Shown: positions 44,848 through 52,994 of the stretch, one piece after another
Layout of the letters: every line of letters begins with the position of its first letter
Position numbering within the stretch: the first letter of the stretch is position 1
Assembly: GCF_003688495.1 (NCBI RefSeq)
Contig: NZ_REFH01000009.1
Span: 372,001 to 436,000 of the forward strand
Reading direction: 5' to 3'
Length of the DNA: 64,000 nucleotides
Source: Flavobacterium weaverense
GTDB lineage: Bacteria > Bacteroidota > Bacteroidia > Flavobacteriales > Flavobacteriaceae
The notes under the pieces: model-generated
The model's database searches: none
What the model was told of the DNA's origin: nothing
The model's input: the letters and a program-made list of their open reading frames with translations, nothing else
Translations under genes and position numbers: made by a program

Positions 44848-44929
44848 TATTTCAAGTATTTTTTCAATTTAATCACGCTACAATTGCGATAGTGAACAAC
44901 ATATAAATAAGCATCACAAATAATAATAC

Positions 44930-44937
44930 TATCTTTG
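44930..44937 (+). promoter_or_regulatory. -7 box of the DEAD-box helicase gene
   Basis: TATCTTTG followed by CC, an exact TAnnTTTG, 46 nt before ATG 44983. An in-frame TTG at 44935 is the end of this box and so is not a start. Confidence 0.5.
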
Positions 44938-44982
44938 CCGACGTATCTATGTACTAATTACAAGATATTTAATACCTATTAT

Positions 44983-46236
44983 ATGTTATTCGAAGATTTA
45001 TCGCTCTCAAAAAGTATACAAAAAGCCGTATTTGAACAAGGCTATATAGAAGCAACCCCAATACAAGAACAGTCCATTCCTATCGTTTTATCAGGTCGTG
45101 ATATGATTGGTTGTGCGCAAACCGGTACCGGAAAAACGGCCGCTTTTGCAATTCCTATTATTCATCAATTACACAGAATAGTTGGTTCATCAAAAAAAGC
45201 AAGTCCAATCCGCGCTTTAGTTATTACACCAACACGAGAATTAGCAGTTCAAATTGGTCAAAATTTTGATCAATATTCAAAATATACAAACTTAGTACAA
45301 CTAACTATATTTGGTGGAGTTTCTCAAGTTCCTCAGGTAGAAATGCTAAAAAAAGGAATAGATATCCTGATCGCTACTCCTGGACGTTTACTTGATTTAG
45401 TAAAACAAGGTTTTATTGATTTAGATCATTTACATACTTTGGTTCTTGATGAAGCAGATCAAATGCTTGATATGGGATTTGTAAATGATGTCAAAAAAAT
45501 CGTAAAACTTACTCCTAACAATAGACAAACACTTTTGTTTTCAGCGACAATGCCAAGTGCAATTAGAGAGCTAGCTGAAATGTTTCTTAAAGATCCTGCA
45601 ACTGTTAGTGTATCGCCAGTTTCTTCAACTGCAGAAAGCGTTGAACAACGTGTATACTTTGTTGAAAAAGGAGAGAAAAGAAATTTGTTATATCATCTAA
45701 TAAAAAACGAAAACTTATCTAATGTTTTAGTTTTTTCAAGAACAAAACATGGCGCTGACAATGTTGTTAAAGCGCTACGCAAACATGATATTGAAGCAGA
45801 AGCTATTCATGGTGATAAATCTCAGAATGCTAGACAACGTGTTTTAGATGGTTTCAAAAATAAAGAAGTAAAGGTGTTAGTAGCTACTGATATTGCTGCG
45901 AGAGGAATTGATATTGATCAATTACCATTTGTAATCAATTTTGATCTTCCTAACATTCCAGAAACTTATGTTCATAGAATAGGTAGAACTGGTCGTGCAG
46001 GAAATGAAGGTGTTGCAATATCTTTTTGTGGAAAAGACGAGCATCAATACTGGAAAGACATTCAGAGATTAATTAAAGTAGATGTAAAAATAGTGAGTGA
46101 TCATCCCTATGGATGGCATTCTGGAAGCCCAGAAACAGCTCCTGGTCTGAAACAACCTAATTCTAACCGAAGCGCTGGAGCACACAAATCTAGAAAGTCA
46201 GAGGTTTCGAAACAAAATAAAAAACGTTGGTACTAA
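44983..46236 (+). CDS. DEAD-box RNA helicase (RhlE-like)
   Basis: A 417-residue ATP-dependent RNA helicase, counted from ATG 44983 (MLFEDLSLSKSI). All core motifs are in order: a Q-motif region (ATPIQEQSIP), motif I AQTGTGKT, PTRELA, GG, TPGRLLD, motif II DEAD, SAT, VFSRTK, ATDIAARGID and HRIGRTGRAG. A short C-terminal basic tail (PNSNRSAGAHKSRKSEVSKQ) likely binds RNA. The RhlE group acts in ribosome maturation and RNA decay, often at low temperature. The tail is shorter than in many RhlE proteins. Single gene; a very strong terminator follows. Confidence 0.95.
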   Translation: MLFEDLSLSKSIQKAVFEQGYIEATPIQEQSIPIVLSGRDMIGCAQTGTGKTAAFAIPIIHQLHRIVGSSKKASPIRALVITPTRELAVQIGQNFDQYSKYTNLVQLTIFGGVSQVPQVEMLKKGIDILIATPGRLLDLVKQGFIDLDHLHTLVLDEADQMLDMGFVNDVKKIVKLTPNNRQTLLFSATMPSAIRELAEMFLKDPATVSVSPVSSTAESVEQRVYFVEKGEKRNLLYHLIKNENLSNVLVFSRTKHGADNVVKALRKHDIEAEAIHGDKSQNARQRVLDGFKNKEVKVLVATDIAARGIDIDQLPFVINFDLPNIPETYVHRIGRTGRAGNEGVAISFCGKDEHQYWKDIQRLIKVDVKIVSDHPYGWHSGSPETAPGLKQPNSNRSAGAHKSRKSEVSKQNKKRWY

Positions 46237-46293
46237 TCTAACTTTGAGCATTCTATAGCTTTTTCAAAATTAAATGCTAGTTAGAAAATTATA

Positions 46294-46348
46294 AAATCCT
46301 TAAATTTTTAAAGTTGTATGACTTTAAAAATTTAAGGATTTTTTTTTA
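46294..46348 (+). terminator. terminator of the helicase gene
   Basis: AATCCTTAAATTTTTAAAGT pairs perfectly with its inverse (ACTTTAAAAATTTAAGGATT) across TGTATG, followed by eight or more T. This is one of the longest perfect stems in the window. Confidence 0.85.
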
Positions 46349-46490
46349 GAGAAAACGAAAAACAACAACTTTACTTCTCAACTTATAGATAATAAAAGTA
46401 ATTGTACAAAAACCTTCTTATTCATTGAATGAAAAAGTCAAAAAAATTGAGATTATTTAGCTTAAGCTAATATTGAAAATATAAACTATA

Positions 46491-46520
46491 AAAAAAGCCT
46501 GCTCACAATAAACAGGCTTT
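46491..46520 (-). terminator. terminator of the first symporter gene
   Basis: AAAGCCTG / CAGGCTTT stem with an A/T-rich loop, and a T-run on the minus strand (A-run 46491-46497 on plus). Confidence 0.75.
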
Positions 46521-46545
46521 GATTTATAAACTTCTTTAAGATTTA

Positions 46546-47829
46546 TTATGATTCGATACTAACAGTTTCAGATCCTTTGGTTTCTTCCCACTGCCCTACA
46601 ACTGATGTCGCTAAAGCATTTCCTAGAACATTTGTTGCACTACGGAACATATCACAAAAATGGTCAATTGGTAAAATTAAAGCAATTCCCTCGATAGGAA
46701 TATCAAACATCCCACACGTTGCAGCAACTACAACTAAACTAGCTCTTGGTACACCTGCAATACCTTTACTTGTAAGCATTAAAACTAAAAGCATCGTCAT
46801 TTGGGTTCCAATGTCTAAATCTATACCGTACGCTTGCGCTATAAAAATACTTGCAAAGGTCATATACATCATACTTCCATCAAGATTAAAAGAGTATCCC
46901 AGCGGCAACATGAAAGAAACAATTCTATCTTTTACTCCAAAACGCTCTAATTCTTCTGTTAATTTCGGAAATACAGCTTCACTACTTGTAGTTCCAAAAG
47001 CAATAATCAATGGACTTACAATTCTTTTTAACAAAACAGTCATTCTGCTTTTTAAGAAAATATAACCAACAAGTATAAGTACTACCCACAGAGAGGAAAT
47101 TCCAATTAAAAATGATCCGAAAAATTTGAAATAGGTAATTGCTAGTTCTTGGAAATCTCTTACCGCAAAAACTCCTGCAATAGCACCAAATACTCCAATA
47201 GGTGCAAACTTCATTACATAGTTTACCATCTTTAAAACGATGTGCGACATCTTTTCTAAAGCGTTCGTTACTGGTTTTACGTAGTCTCCTAACGACGCGG
47301 CAGCCAAACCAAAGAAAATGGAGAAAATTACAATTTGTAAAATCTCATTAGTTGCTAATGCTTCAAAAATACTCTTAGGAACGATGTGCTCGATGAAGTT
47401 TTCAAAAGATATATTTTGAGTTTTAGCCGTTACTTCTGAAGCAGATGATAAATCAATACTTGGTAGATTTAATCCTACTCCTGGCTCAAGTATATTTACA
47501 AAAAACATTCCTAATAATAATGAAACAAATGAAGCGGTAAAGAACCAACCCATAGCTTTTCCACCAATTCTTCCTACTGCTTTGATGTCTCCTAGTTTGG
47601 CAATTCCCACAACTAAAGTCGTGAAAACTAAAGGAGAAATAATCATCTGAACTAAGCGTATGAAAATAGTGGCTAAAATATTTATTTTCTTACTAAATGC
47701 CGCAGCATCTTCTGGAGAAATATAATTATGTATAATGATGCCTAAAATCGCACCTAAAACCATCGCTATTAATATTTGTCCAGTTAAGCCTGAAAAAAAT
47801 GATGGTTTTTTATCGGTATTGTTATCCAT
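46546..47829 (-). CDS. dicarboxylate/amino-acid:cation symporter, paralog 1
   Basis: A 427-residue DAACS-family (GltP/DctA) inner-membrane transporter with eight membrane helices and two re-entrant loops. Visible motifs are the serine-rich loop AFGTTSSEAVFPKL (HP1), NLDGSMMYMTFASIFIAQ (helix 7, NMDGT-like), the HP2 loop GIAGVPRASLVVV, and helix 8 DMFRSATNVLGN. In helix 8 the substrate Asp and Arg of GltPh (Asp394, Arg397) are kept, but the Na+-site Asp405 is Asn here, as in DctA-type carriers. It takes up a C4-dicarboxylate or acidic amino acid; which one is not resolved. Its paralog lies 150 nt upstream on the same strand. Confidence 0.9.
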   Translation of the reverse strand: MDNNTDKKPSFFSGLTGQILIAMVLGAILGIIIHNYISPEDAAAFSKKINILATIFIRLVQMIISPLVFTTLVVGIAKLGDIKAVGRIGGKAMGWFFTASFVSLLLGMFFVNILEPGVGLNLPSIDLSSASEVTAKTQNISFENFIEHIVPKSIFEALATNEILQIVIFSIFFGLAAASLGDYVKPVTNALEKMSHIVLKMVNYVMKFAPIGVFGAIAGVFAVRDFQELAITYFKFFGSFLIGISSLWVVLILVGYIFLKSRMTVLLKRIVSPLIIAFGTTSSEAVFPKLTEELERFGVKDRIVSFMLPLGYSFNLDGSMMYMTFASIFIAQAYGIDLDIGTQMTMLLVLMLTSKGIAGVPRASLVVVAATCGMFDIPIEGIALILPIDHFCDMFRSATNVLGNALATSVVGQWEETKGSETVSIES

Positions 47830-47979
47830 TTAGTGATATTGTTAATTATTAAATTCGCACCGAAAGTAATATTAATTCCTTAAATATCAAATAACATGAA
47901 TATAATATTATTGAAAATAAAATGAAGAAGAAAAAAAATAATTAAAGTATACTATCTATCCTTTTAACTAAACAAAAAA

Positions 47980-49269
47980 TTAAAGCTTTCGTTCGTGGAT
48001 GTCTTCGGGCTTTCTTAATTTTCCAACAGAATTTCCAACTATTGTCGCTACTGCAGAATCACTTGTTATATTAACGACAGTCCTGCACATATCTAGAGGT
48101 CGATCAATAGCAAAAATTAAAGCTAAACCCGCTTCTGGTATTCCTGCTTGTCCTAAAACTATTACTAGCATAACCATTCCTGCACTTGGAACTGCCGCTG
48201 ATCCTATTGAAGCTAAGGTCGCAGTAACAACAATCATTAATTGAGTAGTTAGATCTAGATGAATTCCCATAGCTTGTGCAATAAATACAGCTGCAACTGC
48301 CTGATATAAACTCGTACCATCCATATTTACTGTCGCACCAAGAGGTAAAACAAAACTAGTTACTTCCTCATCAACTCCTAAATGTTCTGTTACGCATTCT
48401 AATGTTACTGGTAAAGTCGCAGCACTCGAGCTAGTTGAAAATCCTAACAACTGAGCTGGAGCAATCGCAGAGAAAAAGCGTCTTGGACCCACTTTAGCAA
48501 AACTATATAACATGGTAGGATAAACAATATAAGTCATTATTAGCAAACCTAATAATACAGTCATACCATAAATTGCTAATGCTCCTAATGTAGTGAAATC
48601 TGGAATTTCTACCATCAGCGAAGCCATTAATGCAAATACTCCGATTGGAGCCGCAAGCATTATAATATCAATAATTTTTAAAATAACTTCATTTAATCCT
48701 TTGAAAAAATCAACTACAGGTTGCGATTTTTTTTCATCAACTAATATAATTCCAATTCCTAAAAGAATAGTAAACAAAATTACTTTCAACATACTTGCAT
48801 TATCAGTCAACGCTTGGAAAAAATTCTCTGGAACAACATCTATCAAAGGTTGTAAAGGACCTTGATTTTTAGCGGTTTCAGCCATTTGAATTTTAGCATT
48901 AGCATCGCCAGTAAAACTTGATAAAAGAGTATCTCTCGATACTTCATTGATGTAACTTCCAGGTTTAATTACGTTTGCTAAAACTAAACCTATGCACACT
49001 GCAAATACGGTAGTAAACAAGTAAAGAGCAACAGTCCTTCCTCCTAATTTTGAAAGCTTAGAAATATCTTTTAAATCAGCAAGTCCAGTTATTAATGAAA
49101 CCACAATTAGTGGAACGGCAATCATTTTTAAAAGGTTAATAAAAATTGTACCAAAAGGTTTTATCCAATCAGTTACCGCACCCACCATTCCGATATTCTT
49201 CATGAATATTCCAAACAGCAGACCGAGAATCATCCCAATCAATATTTTCCAATGTAAAGCTAATTTCAT
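47980..49269 (-). CDS. dicarboxylate/amino-acid:cation symporter, paralog 2 (Asp/Glu-like)
   Basis: A 429-residue DAACS-family carrier. It has [18 protein letters not shown] (HP1), [18 protein letters not shown] (helix 7), [13 protein letters not shown] (HP2) and [16 protein letters not shown] (helix 8). Helix 8 keeps all four GltPh positions (Asp394, Arg397, Asn401, Asp405), which fits Na+-coupled aspartate or glutamate uptake. Its ATG overlaps the aroC stop codon by 4 nt (ATGA), so the two are translationally coupled, although their functions are unrelated. It differs from paralog 1 at the Asp405 position, so the two probably differ in ion coupling or substrate. Confidence 0.9.
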   Translation of the reverse strand: MKLALHWKILIGMILGLLFGIFMKNIGMVGAVTDWIKPFGTIFINLLKMIAVPLIVVSLITGLADLKDISKLSKLGGRTVALYLFTTVFAVCIGLVLANVIKPGSYINEVSRDTLLSSFTGDANAKIQMAETAKNQGPLQPLIDVVPENFFQALTDNASMLKVILFTILLGIGIILVDEKKSQPVVDFFKGLNEVILKIIDIIMLAAPIGVFALMASLMVEIPDFTTLGALAIYGMTVLLGLLIMTYIVYPTMLYSFAKVGPRRFFSAIAPAQLLGFSTSSSAATLPVTLECVTEHLGVDEEVTSFVLPLGATVNMDGTSLYQAVAAVFIAQAMGIHLDLTTQLMIVVTATLASIGSAAVPSAGMVMLVIVLGQAGIPEAGLALIFAIDRPLDMCRTVVNITSDSAVATIVGNSVGKLRKPEDIHERKL

Positions 49270-50327
49270 TTCAAAGTTTTATTTATCAAGTGGAAATCAG
49301 CCAATACAATAGCAGCCATTGCCTCAACAATAGGTACAGCGCGTGGAACAACACAAGGATCGTGACGACCTTTTCCAGTCATTTCAGTGATGTTGCCTTT
49401 GTTGTCTAGCGATTCTTGTTTTTGCATTATTGTTGCAACAGGCTTAAATGCAACACGAAAATAAATATCCATTCCGTTACTTATTCCGCCTTGTATTCCT
49501 CCTGAAAGATTAGTTTTTGTAGTTCCGTCAGTGTTATACAAATCATTATGTTCGCTACCTTTCATTTTTGCTCCACAAAAGCCGCTACCGTATTCAAAAC
49601 CTTTAACAGCATTGATTGATAACATTGCCTTTCCTAGTTCCGCATGAAGTTTATCAAAAACCGGTTCACCTAATCCTACTGGTACATTTTGAATAACGCA
49701 AGTTACTGTTCCACCAACGGTATCACCTTGTTTTCTAATATCGCGTATATAATCTTCCATTACAATTGCCATCTCTGGATCTGGACAACGCACTGGATTA
49801 TCTTCAATTTTCGAAAAATCTAAATCTTGATATGGTTTTTCTAGAAATAATGGACCAACCGAAGAAACGTAAGCATTAATCTTAATTTCAGGTAACATTT
49901 GCTTTGCAACTGCGCCAGCAACAACTCTACTTGCTGTTTCTCTAGCAGAACTACGTCCACCTCCACGGTAATCACGTACTCCATATTTTTGCTCGTAAAC
50001 GTAATCAGCATGACTAGGTCTGAAATTATCTTTTATATGAGAGTAATCGTCTGATTTTTGATTGGTGTTAGGTATAATAAAACCTATTGGTGTTCCTGTA
50101 GTTTTTCCTTCAAAAATTCCAGAAAGAAATTGAACAGCATCAGGTTCTTTACGCTGCGTTACAATTGCAGATTGACCCGGTTTTCTGCGTGACATCTCAA
50201 ATTGAATTGCTTCTAAATCTATTGTTATTCCTGGAGGACAACCATCTATGATTCCGCCTAAAGCTTCACCGTGAGATTCTCCAAAAGTTGTTATTCTAAA
50301 TAGTGTTCCGTAGCTATTACCTGCCAT
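49266..50327 (-). CDS. aroC: chorismate synthase
   Basis: A 353-residue enzyme from ATG 50327 ([20 protein letters not shown]). An upstream in-frame ATG 20 codons earlier lies beyond the likely promoter. It converts EPSP to chorismate with reduced FMN, the last step of the shikimate pathway. Motifs are [48 protein letters not shown] and [20 protein letters not shown]. It is a typical tetrameric-family sequence of normal length. It is followed by a symporter gene with a 4-nt overlap. Its promoter is one of the clearest in the window. Confidence 0.97.
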   Translation of the reverse strand: MAGNSYGTLFRITTFGESHGEALGGIIDGCPPGITIDLEAIQFEMSRRKPGQSAIVTQRKEPDAVQFLSGIFEGKTTGTPIGFIIPNTNQKSDDYSHIKDNFRPSHADYVYEQKYGVRDYRGGGRSSARETASRVVAGAVAKQMLPEIKINAYVSSVGPLFLEKPYQDLDFSKIEDNPVRCPDPEMAIVMEDYIRDIRKQGDTVGGTVTCVIQNVPVGLGEPVFDKLHAELGKAMLSINAVKGFEYGSGFCGAKMKGSEHNDLYNTDGTTKTNLSGGIQGGISNGMDIYFRVAFKPVATIMQKQESLDNKGNITEMTGKGRHDPCVVPRAVPIVEAMAAIVLADFHLINKTLK

Positions 50328-50343
50328 TATAAATAGTTTTAAA

Positions 50344-50374
50344 CAAAAGTAACCTTTTACTTTAAAGTTCAAAA
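50344..50374 (-). promoter_or_regulatory. aroC promoter
   Basis: The minus strand reads TTTTG (50374-50370), an 18-nt spacer, then TACTTTTG (50351-50344). This matches TTTG-N17-23-TAnnTTTG. The box lies 17 nt before ATG 50327, giving a very short leader. Confidence 0.65.
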
Positions 50375-50433
50375 TTTTTGCATTCAAAGTTTTATGAAAT
50401 AAAGGCTTAATTTGTATGATTCAATTTTTTCTC

Positions 50434-50463
50434 ATGAAATTTATAAATTATTATAAATTTCAT
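50434..50463. repeat. perfect 13-bp inverted repeat
   Basis: ATGAAATTTATAA (50434-50446) and TTATAAATTTCAT (50451-50463), separated by ATTA. There is no T-run and no gene end nearby, so it is not a terminator. It could be an operator or a cruciform-prone site. Confidence 0.6.
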
Positions 50464-50680
50464 TTCTCTTTCGAAGATTACAAAAGTTTTAATGAAATTG
50501 TGCAACAATAGTGCAGAATAAATCACAAAATTTTATTGCTAACAAATCATTAAACCCTAATATAGTAATCAAAATAAAATACCTCGGATACGCAGTAGCG
50601 CTAAGAAAATTGAAAAAATAAATGTGGTAATTATATAACTTTTTGCGAGAATTACATAAATGATAAGAACTCTAATTAAA

Positions 50681-50688
50681 TACATTTG
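50681..50688 (+). promoter_or_regulatory. -7 box of the small barrel gene
   Basis: TACATTTG, an exact TAnnTTTG, 20 nt before ATG 50708. An upstream in-frame ATG at 50660 precedes the box and would not be transcribed from it. Confidence 0.5.
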
Positions 50689-50707
50689 TACCAATAAAAA
50701 CAAACTT

Positions 50708-51220
50708 ATGAAAAAAATAATTTTATCCGCTATAATGCTAATGGGTTTAGCGTTTACAGCACAAGCACAAGATATTTCTAAAAACGCTTTAGGATTGCGT
50801 TTTGGTAGCAATGGTGGATTTGGAACTGAAATTTCTTATCAAAGAGAGCTTTCTAAAAACAATAGACTAGAATTAGATTTAGGTTGGAGAAACAGAAAAG
50901 ATTATAATGATGATGATTTTGATGATACTGCAATCAAATTAACTGGTTTATACCAATGGGTTTGGAATATTGATGGTGGTTTCAACTGGTACGCAGGTGT
51001 TGGTGGTGGTGTAGGAAGCTACAACAGAGATTATTATGATAAAAGAACTTACAATAATGATGTTTTTGTTTTTGCTGCTGGAGATATCGGTATTGAATAC
51101 AACTTTGACTTTCCTTTATTGATCTCTTTAGATTTCAGACCTGAATTTGGTGGAAATGGTGGATACTACAAAAATAATTATGGTTCTGATGTAGCTTTAG
51201 CGCTTAGATACCAATTCTAA
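50708..51220 (+). CDS. small outer-membrane beta-barrel-like protein
   Basis: A 170-residue exported protein from ATG 50708, with signal peptide MKKIILSAIMLMGLAFTAQAQ cleaved after AQAQ or nearby. The mature part is a series of alternating amphipathic strands with aromatic residues (LGLRFGSNGGFGTEISYQREL, IKLTGLYQWVWNIDGGFNWYAGVGGGVGSY). It ends in ALRYQF, a C-terminal aromatic strand typical of outer-membrane barrels. By size it would form an eight-stranded barrel of the OmpX/OmpW kind. The function is unknown; strands rich in Asn/Asp/Tyr suggest surface loops. Single gene with its own promoter, and a bidirectional terminator follows. Confidence 0.75.
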   Translation: MKKIILSAIMLMGLAFTAQAQDISKNALGLRFGSNGGFGTEISYQRELSKNNRLELDLGWRNRKDYNDDDFDDTAIKLTGLYQWVWNIDGGFNWYAGVGGGVGSYNRDYYDKRTYNNDVFVFAAGDIGIEYNFDFPLLISLDFRPEFGGNGGYYKNNYGSDVALALRYQF

Positions 51221-51240
51221 TATTATTTAGAATCTTATTA

Positions 51241-51277
51241 AAAAAATAGGCTGTTCGTTATGAACAGCCTATTTTTT
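51241..51277. terminator. bidirectional terminator, barrel gene / PrcB-like gene
   Basis: AAATAGGCTGTTC / GAACAGCCTATTT with a GTTAT loop, flanked by an A-run and a T-run. It abuts the stop codon of the opposing gene. Confidence 0.85.
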
Positions 51278-51706
51278 TTACTTTATAATTATTTCCTTTT
51301 TTGAATTTATTTTAACCACACAAAATGGATTTGTCAAAGCCTGCGTAACCATACTTCCCGTGGCGGGAACATTTTCTTTTACCGTTACAACAATATTTTT
51401 CTCCGTTTCTACCACATTGTCAATTCCTATGCTATATCCACCGGATGCTTTCTCACCCATATTTAATATAATAAAATTAGATTTTTGAATATCAGTTGGA
51501 CTAATTTTATTTTTTAAGTTCTCATCTTGTTGAAGCATCTTAATTTCTTCTGGCAGAGATAGTATTTCAAAAAATCGAATGCTTGCTCCTCCATACGATT
51601 CTTGCGATAAAACTTCGTATAATTTATTTGTTTCGACAGTTTTAATCGAAGCACTACTACAAGATACTAACGAGATTGCAAATAATGATAGAATGACATT
51701 TTTCAT
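51278..51706 (-). CDS. PrcB-C-domain lipoprotein
   Basis: A 142-residue lipoprotein (lipobox LVSC, Cys16). The second half matches the PrcB C-terminal domain, named after a subunit of the Treponema dentilisin protease complex: NFIILNMGEKASGGYSIGI, then IVVTVKENVPATGSMVTQALTNPFCVVKI. In the well-known family pattern GGYSI is followed by a Pro-rich turn and a final PF-VV-I strand. It probably binds or stabilises a partner at the membrane, but no protease gene is adjacent. The N-terminal ~60 residues are not recognised. It has its own upstream region and shares a terminator with the barrel gene. Confidence 0.75.
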   Translation of the reverse strand: MKNVILSLFAISLVSCSSASIKTVETNKLYEVLSQESYGGASIRFFEILSLPEEIKMLQQDENLKNKISPTDIQKSNFIILNMGEKASGGYSIGIDNVVETEKNIVVTVKENVPATGSMVTQALTNPFCVVKINSKKEIIIK

Positions 51707-51782
51707 TTATTTTCTTGTTTACTTAAAGTGCGTTTGAATTTATTTAATAAAATAGCAAAGAACAATTAAGCGTTATTAAAAT

Positions 51783-52916
51783 TTAGATGTATTTATTTAT
51801 AGCTTTCTGATATAACGATTCGTACAAAGGTAAGATGTTTTTAATGTCAAATTGTTTAGCAACGGACAGCGCATTTTCTTTAAATTTATTCAAAGTGTCA
51901 TCGTCTTTTAAAATTCGCAATGCATTTTGTGCCATTTCTTCTATGTTTCCAACGTCACTTAAATATCCGGAAATACCTTCAAAATTAACCTCAGACAATC
52001 CTCCTGAATTACTAGAAATAACTGGAACACTGCATGCCATCGCTTCAAGAGCTGCTAATCCGAAGCTTTCAGTTTCTGATGGAAGCAAAAACAAATCTGT
52101 TAAACATAAAATTTTATCAATTTCATTACTGTTTCCAAAGAAAATAACTTTGTCTTCAATTCCCAATTCTTCACATAATTTTTCTGCCTTTTCTTTTTCA
52201 GGTCCGTCTCCTACCATCATCAACTTAGCAGGAATTTCTTTCTGAATGTTATAGAAAATTTTAATAACATCCGGAATTCTTTTTACTTTTCGAAAGTTAC
52301 TAATATGCGTAATAATCCGTTCGCCTTCTTTCGCCATTACAGAGCGCTGACAAGGTTCGCCTGAATCTTTTGTGTTTTTATTTATTTCGATAAAGTTTGG
52401 AATAACCTCAATCTCATTTTTAATATTGAATAATTTAATCGTATCGTCTTTTAAACTTTGGGAAACCGAAGTAACAAAATCAGATTTATTGATGCTAAAC
52501 GTAACTGCAGGTTTGTAAAATGGATGATTACCTACTAATGTAATATCGGTACCATGCAACGTTGTTACCATAGGAAGATTAATTCCTTCGTCTTTTAGCA
52601 TTTGTTGAGCCATGTATCCCGCGTAAGCATGAGGAATCGCATAATGCACGTGAAGTATTTCAATTTTATACAACTTCACCATATCAACTAGCTTACTTGA
52701 TAAAGCTAATTCATAAGGCTGGTAATGAAACAGTGGATATTCAGGAACATTCACTTCGTGATAATGTACATTCGGACTTAAAAGCGCTAACCTCACTGGC
52801 TGACTGTACGTTATGAAATGTATTTCATGTCCTCTACGAGCTAACTCTAGACCTAATTCTGTAGCGACAACACCACTTCCTCCGAAGGTTGGATAACAAA
52901 CTATTGCAATTTTCAT
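51783..52916 (-). CDS. bshA: N-acetyl-alpha-D-glucosaminyl L-malate synthase
   Basis: A 377-residue GT4 glycosyltransferase with the GT-B fold. It transfers GlcNAc from UDP-GlcNAc to L-malate, the first step of bacillithiol synthesis. The N-terminus IAIVCYPTFGGSGVVATELGLELARRGHEIHFIT is diagnostic for BshA. Further motifs are HVHYAIPHAY, TTLHGTDITLVG and the C-terminal donor site ETESFGLAALEAMAC. Bacillithiol is the main low-molecular thiol in many Bacteroidota. bshB and bshC are not in the window. It lies 78 nt downstream of the P1B metal ATPase on the same strand, an apt neighbour because bacillithiol buffers Zn and other metals. Confidence 0.94.
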   Translation of the reverse strand: MKIAIVCYPTFGGSGVVATELGLELARRGHEIHFITYSQPVRLALLSPNVHYHEVNVPEYPLFHYQPYELALSSKLVDMVKLYKIEILHVHYAIPHAYAGYMAQQMLKDEGINLPMVTTLHGTDITLVGNHPFYKPAVTFSINKSDFVTSVSQSLKDDTIKLFNIKNEIEVIPNFIEINKNTKDSGEPCQRSVMAKEGERIITHISNFRKVKRIPDVIKIFYNIQKEIPAKLMMVGDGPEKEKAEKLCEELGIEDKVIFFGNSNEIDKILCLTDLFLLPSETESFGLAALEAMACSVPVISSNSGGLSEVNFEGISGYLSDVGNIEEMAQNALRILKDDDTLNKFKENALSVAKQFDIKNILPLYESLYQKAINKYI

Positions 52917-52994
52917 GTATGTAATTTAATAAAAACGAATTTAATAAAAATAGAGCCTAATTTTATGGAAATTTAAGTTAAAACTTCTAATTAA

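Larger units (their letters stand above)
46237..46545. other. intergenic region, helicase / symporter, convergent
   Basis: This 309-nt gap has two terminators (46294-46348 and 46491-46520), one for each convergent gene. The 140 nt between them are AT-rich and I see nothing else. Confidence 0.5.
50328..50707. other. divergent intergenic region, aroC / small barrel protein
   Basis: This 380-nt gap contains the aroC promoter (50344-50374), a perfect 13-bp inverted repeat (50434-50463) and the promoter box of the barrel gene (50681-50688). No other gene or RNA is seen. Confidence 0.5.
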
